A DNA stretch of 14,237 nt from positions 1-14,237 of the forward strand of contig JACIWG010000024.1 in the NCBI GenBank assembly GCA_014361085.1, given 5' to 3'. Shown one piece after another: positions 1 to 6,130 of this stretch (positions are counted from its first letter, which is position 1; the number at the start of each line of letters is the position of its first letter). The notes under the pieces are model-generated. The model searched no databases and was not told where the DNA came from. It worked only from the letters and a program-made list of their open reading frames with translations. The translations under genes and the position numbers were made by a program. This stretch comes from Nitrososphaeria archaeon. GTDB lineage: Archaea; Thermoproteota; Nitrososphaeria; JACIWG01.

Positions 1-494
1 GTTGGCCATCGGGACATAATATCTGAAACTTCTTGGGGTCTAGCAATATATAGTGATAGAGGTTTACCTATTAATCCTTCTCTAAGGAGTTTAAATGCTT
101 TTTGGTAAATTTTTTCATATCTAAACTTAAAACCTACACTTAAATAGACGCTATACTTTCTACAGGAATCTATAATTTTTTCAGCATCTTTTACAGTTGT
201 TGCTAAAGGTTTTTCACATAATATGTGTGCTCCAATTTTTGCTGATTTAATACATGGCTCAACATGGAAATAGTCTGGTGTACAAACATTAACAATATTT
301 GGTGTATGTTCTAAAAGTTCTTCAAAATTTTCAAAAACTTTTACTCCATAAACTTTTTCAATATATTTTCTTCTTTCTACTGAAATTTCAGCAACGCCTA
401 TAATTTCTATTTGGTCAACAAGTTTGTAGGCTTTAAGATGGCACTCCCCTATCCGTCCCCCTCCTATTATCCCAACTTTTAAAATCTTTGTCAT
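1..494 (-). CDS. Gfo/Idh/MocA family sugar dehydrogenase (N-terminal part, runs off the window)
   Basis: An NAD(P)-dependent oxidoreductase of the Gfo/Idh/MocA family, which oxidises or reduces sugars, inositols or sugar derivatives in the cytoplasm. The 164 visible residues begin with a Rossmann nucleotide-binding turn, KVGIIGGGRIG (residues 6-16). They continue with VNVCTPDYFHVE (68-79) and the family signature CEKPLA (93-98), whose Lys95 is the usual catalytic lysine, then VGFKFRY (120-126). About half of the usual 330-380 residues is present, and the C-terminal substrate domain lies before base 1. The ATG at 494 falls three bases after the stop of the upstream permease, so this is the last visible gene of the sugar-transport operon. 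The likely role is conversion of the imported sugar. The substrate cannot be read from the sequence. Confidence 0.93.
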   Translation of the reverse strand, partial: MTKILKVGIIGGGRIGECHLKAYKLVDQIEIIGVAEISVERRKYIEKVYGVKVFENFEELLEHTPNIVNVCTPDYFHVEPCIKSAKIGAHILCEKPLATTVKDAEKIIDSCRKYSVYLSVGFKFRYEKIYQKAFKLLREGLIGKPLSLYIARPQEVSDIMSRWP

Positions 495-497
495 AAT

Positions 498-1337
498 TTA
501 ACCCTTTATAGCACCAGCAGTTAAACCTTTGATCAAAAACTTTTGGGTTAACAATGTGATTATTAGTGCGGGGAAAGCTACCATAGACGCTGCTGCAAGA
601 AGCTCCCTATAAAATACAGTTTCACCTCTCATTAAACTGTATAATGCTGGTGGTAATGTTCTCAATGCGTCTTTGGAAATTAATATGGCTGCAAAATAGT
701 ATTCTCCCCAGCACCAAATATAATGGAAGAGTGCTGCTGTAATAATGCCTGGGACAATATTTGGCATAACAATTTTTAAGAATGTCATGATGTTGCTTGC
801 ACCATCCACTTTTGCAGCTTCCTCTATCTCTTTGGGAAACATTTGAAAAAAGCCAGATAGAATTATTATATTGAATGGCATATTAAAAATGGCATAAAGT
901 ATTGAAAGGCCAAATAAACTGTCGTATAATCCTAGATTATAAAATAAGCGGAAAATTGGTATTATAAGGCCAAAAAAGGGAAAAATGTATGTAAATATAA
1001 TAATCTTCATGATTAAGTCATTAAGTCTCCACTTAAACCGAGCAAGGCCATATCCGGCTAAACTAGATATAAATAAATTTATAATCATAGATACAAAGGC
1101 AACTAAAAGACTGTTTATATAATATGTAGTAAAATTTGTGTACTTAAATATCCAATCATATGCCGAAATAGTTATTTCATCAGGCCATTTTGGAGGCCAG
1201 GTCCAAAAAGAACGCTTATCATATAATGAGGCAAAGATCATGTAAACAAATGGACCCACCATGTACAATAATATAACAATAACTAGAAAATATATCATTA
1301 TCTTATAAGCATAATGTTTAAAGAGTTTATTCGCCAA
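498..1337 (-). CDS. Sugar ABC transporter permease, MalG-like (CUT1)
   Basis: One of the two membrane subunits of a carbohydrate ABC importer, 279 residues with about six hydrophobic segments (for example 13-36, 73-96, 110-134, 141-163, 195-219 and 246-268). The cytoplasmic EAA loop that docks on the ATPase is clear at 172-192 (EEAAKVDGA, then IVMP). The position in the operon and the C-terminus (KGLTAGAIKG) are typical of the MalG/LacG type. The start is a TTG at 1337. It lies inside the last codons of the upstream permease (11-bp overlap) and has a good Shine-Dalgarno sequence (AGGGGGA) six bases ahead, so TTG is preferred over internal ATGs that would cut into the first membrane segment. 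Translation is probably coupled to the upstream gene. The family is certain and the sugar unknown. Confidence 0.93.
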   Translation of the reverse strand: MANKLFKHYAYKIMIYFLVIVILLYMVGPFVYMIFASLYDKRSFWTWPPKWPDEITISAYDWIFKYTNFTTYYINSLLVAFVSMIINLFISSLAGYGLARFKWRLNDLIMKIIIFTYIFPFFGLIIPIFRLFYNLGLYDSLFGLSILYAIFNMPFNIIILSGFFQMFPKEIEEAAKVDGASNIMTFLKIVMPNIVPGIITAALFHYIWCWGEYYFAAILISKDALRTLPPALYSLMRGETVFYRELLAAASMVAFPALIITLLTQKFLIKGLTAGAIKG

Positions 1338-2217
1338 GTAGTTTCCCCCTCAGAAACGAATATGATGACCAAATAATATACATTAATGCCATGTTTGTTA
1401 TAGATGCGGCCGCTGCATACCCTAAATCATATTCTTTCCAAAATCTTCTAAAAATAAATATGGGCATCGTTTCACTTGATCCAGCCGGCCCTCCTTCCGT
1501 GAGGAAAAAAATGGTGCTAAAGTGATTAAAGCTTGCAATAAGTCTAAGTGTGAACATAACACTAAATACAGGCAGTATGTGTGGTAATACAATAGATCTA
1601 AATATTTGGAATGCATTAGCGCCATCAACTTTCGCTGCATCATATAGAGAAGGTGGAACTGATTGCAGAGCTCCTAGGACTGCTATAACAAAAAGCGGGG
1701 TTGACGACCATGTCCAAACGAAGCATGTTATCCACAAGGAATAACTTTTAGAGGCTAGCCAAGGAATACTCTGTCCAATTACACCTGATGCAACTAATAA
1801 GTAATTGATGATACCGGCAGGGTGTGCAAAAAGCCAAGCCCATAATACACAGATTACAATGATAGGCGTAGTCCAAGGTAGGATAACTAGGACTCTAGAA
1901 ACTGTTCTTCCTTTAAATTCTTGATTTAAAATAAGGGCGATTCCAAGACCTATGAGAGCCTGTAAAAATGAGGAAGTAAATGCCCAAATTATGGTGTTGT
2001 TAATTGCACGATAGAAATCCGCATCATTTAAAAGTCTAAAATAGTTATTTAATCCTATGAAATTACTTGTTTCCCTAAGTAATGATTCGTCTGTTAAACT
2101 TTGATAGAAGCATAAAAATATTGGGAAAAAATATATAAATGCTAGACATATGATTGCTGGTAAAATGAAAAAAAGAGCTGATTTTGTATCAGATGCTATT
2201 TTTTTCATATTTTTCAC
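1327..2217 (-). CDS. Sugar ABC transporter permease, MalF-like (CUT1)
   Basis: Partner membrane subunit of the same importer, 296 residues. It has an N-terminal hydrophobic segment at about 13-37 and further segments at about 70-97, 107-130, 160-183, 213-236 and 268-289. The EAA loop is at 192-212 (YDAAKVDGA, then IVLP). The region WTTPII in the third segment and EGGPAGSSET before the last ones are typical of MalF/UgpA/LacF permeases, although the long N-terminal extension of enterobacterial MalF is absent. The first possible start is GTG at 2217, and an ATG at 2208 would give a protein three residues shorter. Neither has a clear Shine-Dalgarno site. The gap after the binding-protein gene is only about 20 bases and holds a terminator-like element. 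No ATP-binding subunit follows in the visible operon, so one is presumably encoded elsewhere or past the window edge. Confidence 0.92.
   Translation of the reverse strand: MKNMKKIASDTKSALFFILPAIICLAFIYFFPIFLCFYQSLTDESLLRETSNFIGLNNYFRLLNDADFYRAINNTIIWAFTSSFLQALIGLGIALILNQEFKGRTVSRVLVILPWTTPIIVICVLWAWLFAHPAGIINYLLVASGVIGQSIPWLASKSYSLWITCFVWTWSSTPLFVIAVLGALQSVPPSLYDAAKVDGANAFQIFRSIVLPHILPVFSVMFTLRLIASFNHFSTIFFLTEGGPAGSSETMPIFIFRRFWKEYDLGYAAAASITNMALMYIIWSSYSFLRGKLLGE
1344..1350 (-). promoter_or_regulatory. Shine-Dalgarno site that supports the TTG start of the MalG-like permease
   Basis: On the minus strand AGGGGGA stands six bases before the TTG at 1337, within the end of the upstream permease gene. 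It is one of the strongest purine-rich sites in the window and decides the non-ATG start. Confidence 0.6.
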
Positions 2218-2238
2218 AAAAAAAGGGTTTTAATCCCT
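2218..2238 (-). terminator. Hairpin plus T-tract just after the binding-protein gene (possible intra-operon attenuator)
   Basis: Read on the minus strand, AGGG, a seven-base loop and CCCT form a short hairpin. It overlaps the TAG stop of the binding-protein gene and runs straight into a tract of seven T (2218-2224). Archaeal RNA polymerase ends transcripts at T-tracts of this length even without a stem. Because the permease genes follow at once, partial termination here would give more binding protein than permease. The sequence is clear; the function is inferred. Confidence 0.45.
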
Positions 2239-3670
2239 ATTGCTTCTTTTTTTCCTCTTCTAGCATCTCCCTTAATTTTGCATCGATCTTTGCTACACCA
2301 TCTTCTACACTTAATTCTTTTAACGCAATCTTTTGTAGCATCTCTTCTACATAACCAGTTTGGACTATTGCACAATAGGGATTATATCCATGTTCAATAC
2401 CATATTCGTCTGATGTGTTAGTGGTATCTAATATTATTGGGACATATTCTTTGAAATATTCATATTTTGGATGTTTTAAAGCAAGTTGTTGACCTGAGTA
2501 TGTACAAGGTATCATTCCTAATGGCATACTATTTATAAAGGATACATAGTTTTCATCTTGGTAGAAAAATTTCAGGAACTCCTTAGCAGTATCTTGGTAC
2601 GGTCTTTTTGCACCAATACATATTTCCTTATAATCACCCCATGTTCTTGCGTCCTTTTTATCGCCACTTGGGCCTATAGGTGGCCATGCGCACATCCATT
2701 TTTCTAGTATTTCCTTATCTGTTATTCCTGCAGTAGCACAGTCTGTTATAAACCAGCCCATAGCTTCAGTTGTCATTGCTATATATCCTTTAGTTAACTC
2801 TGCTCTATAAGCAGTCCCCTTTGTCATGAGACCTTCGGGTGAGCAATCCCAGAATAATCTCATCATATGCTTTACAGCCTCTATATTCTGTTTGGTATTA
2901 AAGTTTATATTACCATCTTTGTCGAACCATTCGCCACCATTCATTCTCATCCAGAGATGTAACTGATTCAATCCAGCTGTCTCATTTAAAGCCATAGCCC
3001 ATCCATATTTATTAGGCTTATCTGTATTCTTTTTTGCGATCTCATATAAGTCATCCCATGTTTTAGGTGGTTCATCTATCCAATCTCTACGATAAATTAG
3101 CTGGTGTCCAACACTGTATATTGGAAGAGCCCATATTTGTCCATTGATTGTTAAGCCATCAATAAATGCTGTAGGGAAGTTTGATGGGTTCAAACTTTTA
3201 AATACGTCATCTATTGGTGTTGCTGCACCTAATCTTTGCATGCCGTAAAAAACTGAAACAGTTCCGGATTGTACGTCGGGGCCAGTACCTGTTTTCCATG
3301 AAGTCAACCATTTTTCAAATGCTTGACCCCAAGGAATAACAACTTGTTCTATTTTAACATCTGGATGTTGGCTAGTAAATTTATTTATAATTTCTTTGAT
3401 AGCATCTATTCGTACAGTTTGGGTATAAGAATGCCAAAATTCTAAATCGCCTTTCAGTATTGGCGTTGTAGTTGTTGGAGTTACTGTTGGCTTTTCTGTT
3501 AATGTGGTTGTGACTGTTTTTGTTACTGTAGTTCCTGGGGCTGTTACTGTAACCTCTCCTTTTGGCGCTGCAAAATATGTTGCTGTACCTACTATAACAC
3601 CTGTTGCAATGATTGCTGAGGCATAATTTATAAATGTTCTTCTACCAATTCTTTTAGTTTCTTGACTCAT
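2237..3670 (-). CDS. Extracellular sugar-binding protein of a CUT1 ABC transporter (MalE-like)
   Basis: The extracytoplasmic receptor that captures a sugar or oligosaccharide and hands it to the two permeases encoded next. It has 477 residues. The N-terminus has a twin-arginine-like signal (RIGRRTFIN, Arg10-Arg11) and a hydrophobic stretch at 16-35, so Tat export or a membrane anchor is likely. No lipobox cysteine is seen. Residues 39-70 are a Thr/Val/Pro-rich linker, common in archaeal binding proteins held at the membrane. The mature domain opens with GDLEFWHSYT (74-83), typical of family 1 solute-binding proteins, and has many Trp and Tyr residues as expected of sugar-binding sites. It is the first gene of the operon, with a TATA box about 45 bases upstream. 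The ATG at 3670 has only a weak Shine-Dalgarno sequence (GTGGAAG). Confidence 0.92.
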   Translation of the reverse strand: MSQETKRIGRRTFINYASAIIATGVIVGTATYFAAPKGEVTVTAPGTTVTKTVTTTLTEKPTVTPTTTTPILKGDLEFWHSYTQTVRIDAIKEIINKFTSQHPDVKIEQVVIPWGQAFEKWLTSWKTGTGPDVQSGTVSVFYGMQRLGAATPIDDVFKSLNPSNFPTAFIDGLTINGQIWALPIYSVGHQLIYRRDWIDEPPKTWDDLYEIAKKNTDKPNKYGWAMALNETAGLNQLHLWMRMNGGEWFDKDGNINFNTKQNIEAVKHMMRLFWDCSPEGLMTKGTAYRAELTKGYIAMTTEAMGWFITDCATAGITDKEILEKWMCAWPPIGPSGDKKDARTWGDYKEICIGAKRPYQDTAKEFLKFFYQDENYVSFINSMPLGMIPCTYSGQQLALKHPKYEYFKEYVPIILDTTNTSDEYGIEHGYNPYCAIVQTGYVEEMLQKIALKELSVEDGVAKIDAKLREMLEEEKKKQ

Positions 3671-3710
3671 GCTTCCACTTGGAATTATGCTATAAATGAA
3701 TAGTTAATAA

Positions 3711-3720
3711 AGTTTTATAA
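3711..3720 (-). promoter_or_regulatory. Probable TATA box for the sugar-transport operon
   Basis: TTATAAAACT on the minus strand fits an archaeal TATA element. A start about 25 bases downstream (near 3690) would leave a leader of about 20 bases holding the weak GTGGAAG ribosome site. No other good element lies between it and the gene. Confidence 0.45.
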
Positions 3721-3807
3721 CATGTAATTGCAAGGAATCGCATAATTATTAAGTCTATCTAACTTTAAACCACCACAATCAACCACAACCATCTAAGTTG
3801 AGGCATC

Positions 3808-3877
3808 ACTTAAATTTATAGGTTCCAAATATAGTAAATGTAACTCTATAAGCTGTAATAGTTTGGAACATTTAAGT
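3808..3877. repeat. Two-part interrupted inverted repeat upstream of the sugar operon
   Basis: ACTTAAAT (3808-3815) and GTTCCAAA (3822-3829) are matched exactly and in mirrored order by TTTGGAAC (3862-3869) and ATTTAAGT (3870-3877). This gives 16 paired bases with a six-base one-sided bulge (TTATAG) and a 32-base centre. A smaller pair, TATAG (3830-3834) and CTATA (3846-3850), is nested inside, and the bulge TTATAG can instead pair with CTATAA at 3846-3851. It could be a cruciform, a structured RNA, a regulator-binding region or a short remnant of a mobile element. No flanking target duplication is seen. Confidence 0.55.
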
Positions 3878-3909
3878 ATATCATTAATTGAGAAACTTTT
3901 TTGCAAAAA

Positions 3910-3928
3910 TATCTCAGTTAATGAGATA
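3910..3928. repeat. Short perfect palindrome in the sugar-operon upstream spacer
   Basis: TATCTCA and TGAGATA are perfect inverted copies around the five-base centre GTTAA. The size and symmetry fit a dimeric-regulator operator or a small hairpin. It lies about 240 bases before the sugar-binding-protein gene. Apart from the promoter and the two inverted repeats, I see nothing I can name in 3671-4015. Confidence 0.4.
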
Positions 3929-4015
3929 AAATTTATGTAGCAGACTTGGGCTTAAAGAGGATAATTAGATTTTTAGAGGGCATTGAAAAGAGGATGGAGA
4001 ATGTGCTGTCTGGAA

Positions 4016-4320
4016 CTATTGGGGAGAACGAACTATAATCCAGTTTAGGAACTCTTCTATTTTTAGAGATATGGGAAAAGAAGTGGACTTTGCTATTAAA
4101 GAAGGGCTTGAAGTAAGAGTTTTAATGTTTTTAAATCCACCTAATGCAAGATGTTTATCACCTGATACGATTACATTAGCTTTACTGTAAGCGCGCATTC
4201 TAAGACCCCTTTATCTGATGAATCATCATGAACGATGTTGACTCTAACTTTGTGAGCTTTTACCGAATACTCTTTTGTGTATATATTTTTAAGAGTGTTA
4301 AGGTTAGCTCTAAGGTTATG
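4016..4320 (-). pseudogene. Decayed PIN-domain (VapC-like toxin) gene, C-terminal part, frameshifted
   Basis: The relic of a PIN-domain ribonuclease. Read on the minus strand, 4320 to about 4190 gives VRVNIVHDDSSDKGVLECAL. After a change of frame at about 4180-4192 it continues as KANVIVSGDKHLALGGFKNIK down to about 4112. In intact members of the COG1569-like PIN group these blocks (hDDPsDnKhLECAL, then AdhIVSGDKHLL) are contiguous and carry the C-terminal acidic metal-binding residues. The first half of the domain, with the first catalytic Asp, is missing: upstream of 4320 the frame closes within the neighbouring hydrolase gene on the other strand. After about 4112 the frame stays open to 4016 but no longer resembles the family. 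No antitoxin gene is seen. A working toxin is ruled out unless the frameshift is a sequencing error. Confidence 0.7.
4279..4289 (+). promoter_or_regulatory. Probable TATA box for the glycoside hydrolase-like gene
   Basis: GTATATATTTT lies about 34 bases before the ATG at 4318. Transcription starting about 25 bases downstream would begin near 4310, giving an almost leaderless transcript. This supports 4318 rather than the in-frame ATG at 4228 as the real start. Confidence 0.45.
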
Positions 4321-5394
4321 AAGATAAAATATTTGGGAATAGTTTCTCTGATATTATTGATTTTGTTGACAGCCTTCACATTATCATATATGGGAAATGT
4401 TTCTAGGGTTAGTGAAACTGGTGCAAGAACAGGGCATAGCAGTTACACTCTCCCTATTTCTCAAAGAAGCTTCTACATTGGTCTCACTCCTACGCCAAAG
4501 AATTGGCCTAACAGCTCATTTGAAGATATTATGGCAGCATATGAGGAGACTGGAAAGATTGCTGAAGTCGCCATGGTCTGGGTTGAAAAACAGGGGATAG
4601 GAGAATTTGAGGTATTGAAGCAGAATAAGGTTATTACAGCATTAAAAGTTTATGGTCTCAAGCCCGTTATAACATTTAATTTTGCTACAATAAAAATTGG
4701 CTCCTCTGGCATAGAATATGTTATAGACTCTCCTAAAGAGATTTCAGGGAACATATCTAATCCTGAATTTAGAAGTAGGTGGGTAAAGGAGGCTAAGGAT
4801 ATTGCGCTAGAATTTAAGCCAGACTACTTCTCATTAGGAAACGAGGTAAACGACTACTTTTACTTTCACCCACAGGACTTTAGCAGTTTCCTAAACCTTT
4901 TCGATGAAGCTAAAAGGGAAATAAAAAGTGTTTCTCCAGACACAAAAGTTTTTGTCACCCTCTCATATAACCATTTGATCGAAAACAGTCAATGGAATAT
5001 GGTAGAAGAGCTTGACTCCCACGTTGACTTGATAGGTTTAACCACATACCCTTGGAAACACTATAAGAGTCCAGAAGAAATCCCAGCAGACTACTATTCA
5101 AGAATCAAAAAGTATACTACAAAACCTATAGCGTTCACAGAAATAGGCTGGACATCCTCTCCACCCTCGTCTGAAAAACTACAGTCACAGTTCCTAATAA
5201 GGTTCTTGGAAATCACAAGAGACCTTAAGATTGAAATGGTTAACTGGCTCTTCCTGCATGAAATACAGCTTAAAGGCTATATTGAAAAGATTTCCAGTCC
5301 TGAAACAGGAACCATAGCTCTCAAGAGAACTGATGGAACTGAAAAGGACATTTACAGCCTATGGCTTGACTTGAAAGAGTTAAAGAGGGCCTAA
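4318..5394 (+). CDS. Membrane-anchored glycoside hydrolase-like protein (clan GH-A TIM-barrel fold)
   Basis: A probable extracellular glycosidase of 358 residues. It starts with MKIKYLG and a hydrophobic segment (residues 6-26), a signal peptide or anchor, followed by a polar linker. The domain from about residue 50 has alternating strands and helices. Motifs include YFSLGNEVND (170-179), where Asn175-Glu176 fits the acid/base of clan GH-A, and KPIAFTEIGWTS (269-280), where Glu275 fits the nucleophile. The end of strand 6 reads DLIGLTTYPW (237-246). The closest look-alikes are endo-galactanase- or glucanase-like GH-A families, but I cannot assign one. An ATG at 4228 is in frame, but the 30 codons it would add lie over the PIN relic and precede the signal sequence, so 4318 is preferred. 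The neighbouring sugar importer suggests a carbohydrate-use role; that link is inference. Confidence 0.8.
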   Translation: MKIKYLGIVSLILLILLTAFTLSYMGNVSRVSETGARTGHSSYTLPISQRSFYIGLTPTPKNWPNSSFEDIMAAYEETGKIAEVAMVWVEKQGIGEFEVLKQNKVITALKVYGLKPVITFNFATIKIGSSGIEYVIDSPKEISGNISNPEFRSRWVKEAKDIALEFKPDYFSLGNEVNDYFYFHPQDFSSFLNLFDEAKREIKSVSPDTKVFVTLSYNHLIENSQWNMVEELDSHVDLIGLTTYPWKHYKSPEEIPADYYSRIKKYTTKPIAFTEIGWTSSPPSSEKLQSQFLIRFLEITRDLKIEMVNWLFLHEIQLKGYIEKISSPETGTIALKRTDGTEKDIYSLWLDLKELKRA

Positions 5395-5399
5395 ATTTT

Positions 5400-5610
5400 A
5401 TCTTGCTGTTAACTGTACTTTTATAAAGATAATATTTCAGAAACATTCATGGCATCTTCTATTGGTATAATTTTTATACAATTTTGAAGGTTTCTATATG
5501 CTTTTTTAAACATCGTATATTACAAGATCTGCTGTAACTAAATCTTCACAGAATGCTTTAACTATTAATAGTTTTACCGCTTAATAAAAAGTGGTAAAAG
5601 TGCTTGTCTT
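5400..5610 (-). pseudogene. Probable second PIN-domain toxin relic, N-terminal and middle part
   Basis: The spacer after the hydrolase gene carries degraded coding sequence on the minus strand. From about 5580 it reads AVKLLIVKAFCEDLVTADLV, then IYDV and a stop. One frame over it continues KKAYRNLQNCIKIIPIEDAM and NVSEILSL, then a stop at about 5420. The pattern (hydrophobic strand with AVKL, then a strand LVTADLVIYDV, then a helix and IKIIPIEDA) matches PIN domains of the VapC type whose usual middle reads DLxxYEVxNALW. The segment between the two blocks is deleted, the first catalytic Asp is not visible and the C-terminal third is missing or carries stops. It is a different PIN subgroup from the relic at 4016-4320. 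The call rests on family pattern memory only. Confidence 0.42.
5572..5599. repeat. Imperfect hairpin between convergent genes
   Basis: TTTTACCGCTT (5572-5582) and AAGTGGTAAAA (5589-5599) pair over 11 positions, with one G-T wobble and a six-base loop. A third related copy, GCGGTAA (5622-5628), can pair with TTACCGC of the left arm. It lies between the ends of the convergent hydrolase and small-membrane-protein genes, where a bidirectional end-of-transcript structure would be expected. It may equally be chance structure within the PIN relic. Confidence 0.4.
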
Positions 5611-5643
5611 TGGTTTTTAGTGCGGTAATGAAAAAAATAAGGT

Positions 5644-5958
5644 TTAATATAATAGACTTGCGATAATATAGACTGTTATGATAAGAAGCATTAGGCATAA
5701 TATACCAGATGTAATCCCTGCCAAAAATACTATCCTATATCTTCTTTTGTAGGTGAGGAAAAAGAGTGGTAAAGTAATAACCTGATATGCTATGTAAAAG
5801 TGCAAAAAGTGTGGGAATGATAAAATAAGTTTAATTAGTTCCATAAGTGCATACTGTGAAACTATTATTCTTGGAAGAGAATATGATATGATTAAAAGAT
5901 GATATACTAAAAAAGAGGTAAAAATAAAGATAAAAAATTTTTTTAAAACTTGTTTCAT
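5644..5958 (-). CDS. Small hydrophobic membrane protein, function unknown
   Basis: A protein of 104 residues that I do not recognise. It is strongly hydrophobic, with about three membrane segments: roughly residues 7-26, 50-68 (FYIAYQVITLPLFFL) and 76-103. A basic loop (YKRRYR) lies between the second and third, and a Lys-rich start (MKQVLKKFF) suggests a cytoplasmic N-terminus. The ATG at 5958 is preferred over the TTG one codon earlier. A TATA box centred near 5985 would start transcription almost exactly at this ATG, so a leaderless message is likely. It stands alone between relic sequences, with no functional link to its neighbours. Confidence 0.6.
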   Translation of the reverse strand: MKQVLKKFFIFIFTSFLVYHLLIISYSLPRIIVSQYALMELIKLILSFPHFLHFYIAYQVITLPLFFLTYKRRYRIVFLAGITSGILCLMLLIITVYIIASLLY

Positions 5959-5980
5959 CAAATATACATGCTCTAAACAA

Positions 5981-5990
5981 ACTATATATG
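5981..5990 (-). promoter_or_regulatory. TATA box for the small membrane protein
   Basis: CATATATAGT on the minus strand is preceded by an A/G-rich stretch (AAAAAAGA) in the position of a BRE. The expected start, about 25 bases downstream, coincides with the ATG at 5958, pointing to leaderless transcription. Confidence 0.5.
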
Positions 5991-6130
5991 TCTTTTTTGA
6001 TTAGGAGAGATTATAAGGGTAAAAGTTGTTCAAGTCTCATGAAAAGATGTTTGATTTGCATATTCTGTATTAGATGTGTTCCAACTATTGTGTGCATAAT
6101 CATAAGTAGTAATTAATTTTTCCTACTCTT

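Noticed and set aside
3471..3560. Low-complexity repeat
   Set aside because: It encodes the Thr/Val/Pro linker of the binding protein, a normal feature of archaeal surface receptors.
3767..3793. Imperfect tandem repeat of AACCAC(C)ACAATC type
   Set aside because: Only two loose copies, with no symmetry or link to a promoter element.
3925..4150. Plus-strand reading with protein-like stretches (GLKRIIRFLEGIEKRMENVL and, one frame over, RDMGKEVDFAIKEGLEVRVL)
   Set aside because: No start, stops close by, and no family I recognise. The second stretch is antisense to the end of the PIN relic, so it is probably a chance reading.
4016..4198. Independent 60-residue protein
   Set aside because: It is the frame-shifted end of the PIN relic. 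Its ATG arises inside the LECAL codons of the original frame.
4214..4260. C/D box guide RNA suggested by TGATGA at 4215-4220
   Set aside because: No matching D box or C'/D' pair at suitable spacing. The TGATGA lies inside the Asp/Ser codons of the PIN relic when read in reverse.
4228..4317. N-terminal 30 codons of the hydrolase
   Set aside because: They precede a clear signal sequence, overlap the PIN relic on the other strand, and lie partly upstream of the probable TATA box.
4016..5610. A single PIN gene split by insertion of the hydrolase gene
   Set aside because: Both relics are on the same strand and in the right order, but they look like different PIN subgroups. The 5400-5610 piece follows the VapC pattern with DLVIYDV, while the 4016-4320 piece has the COG1569-like LECAL and VSGDKHL end. 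No insertion-site duplication is visible at the two junctions.
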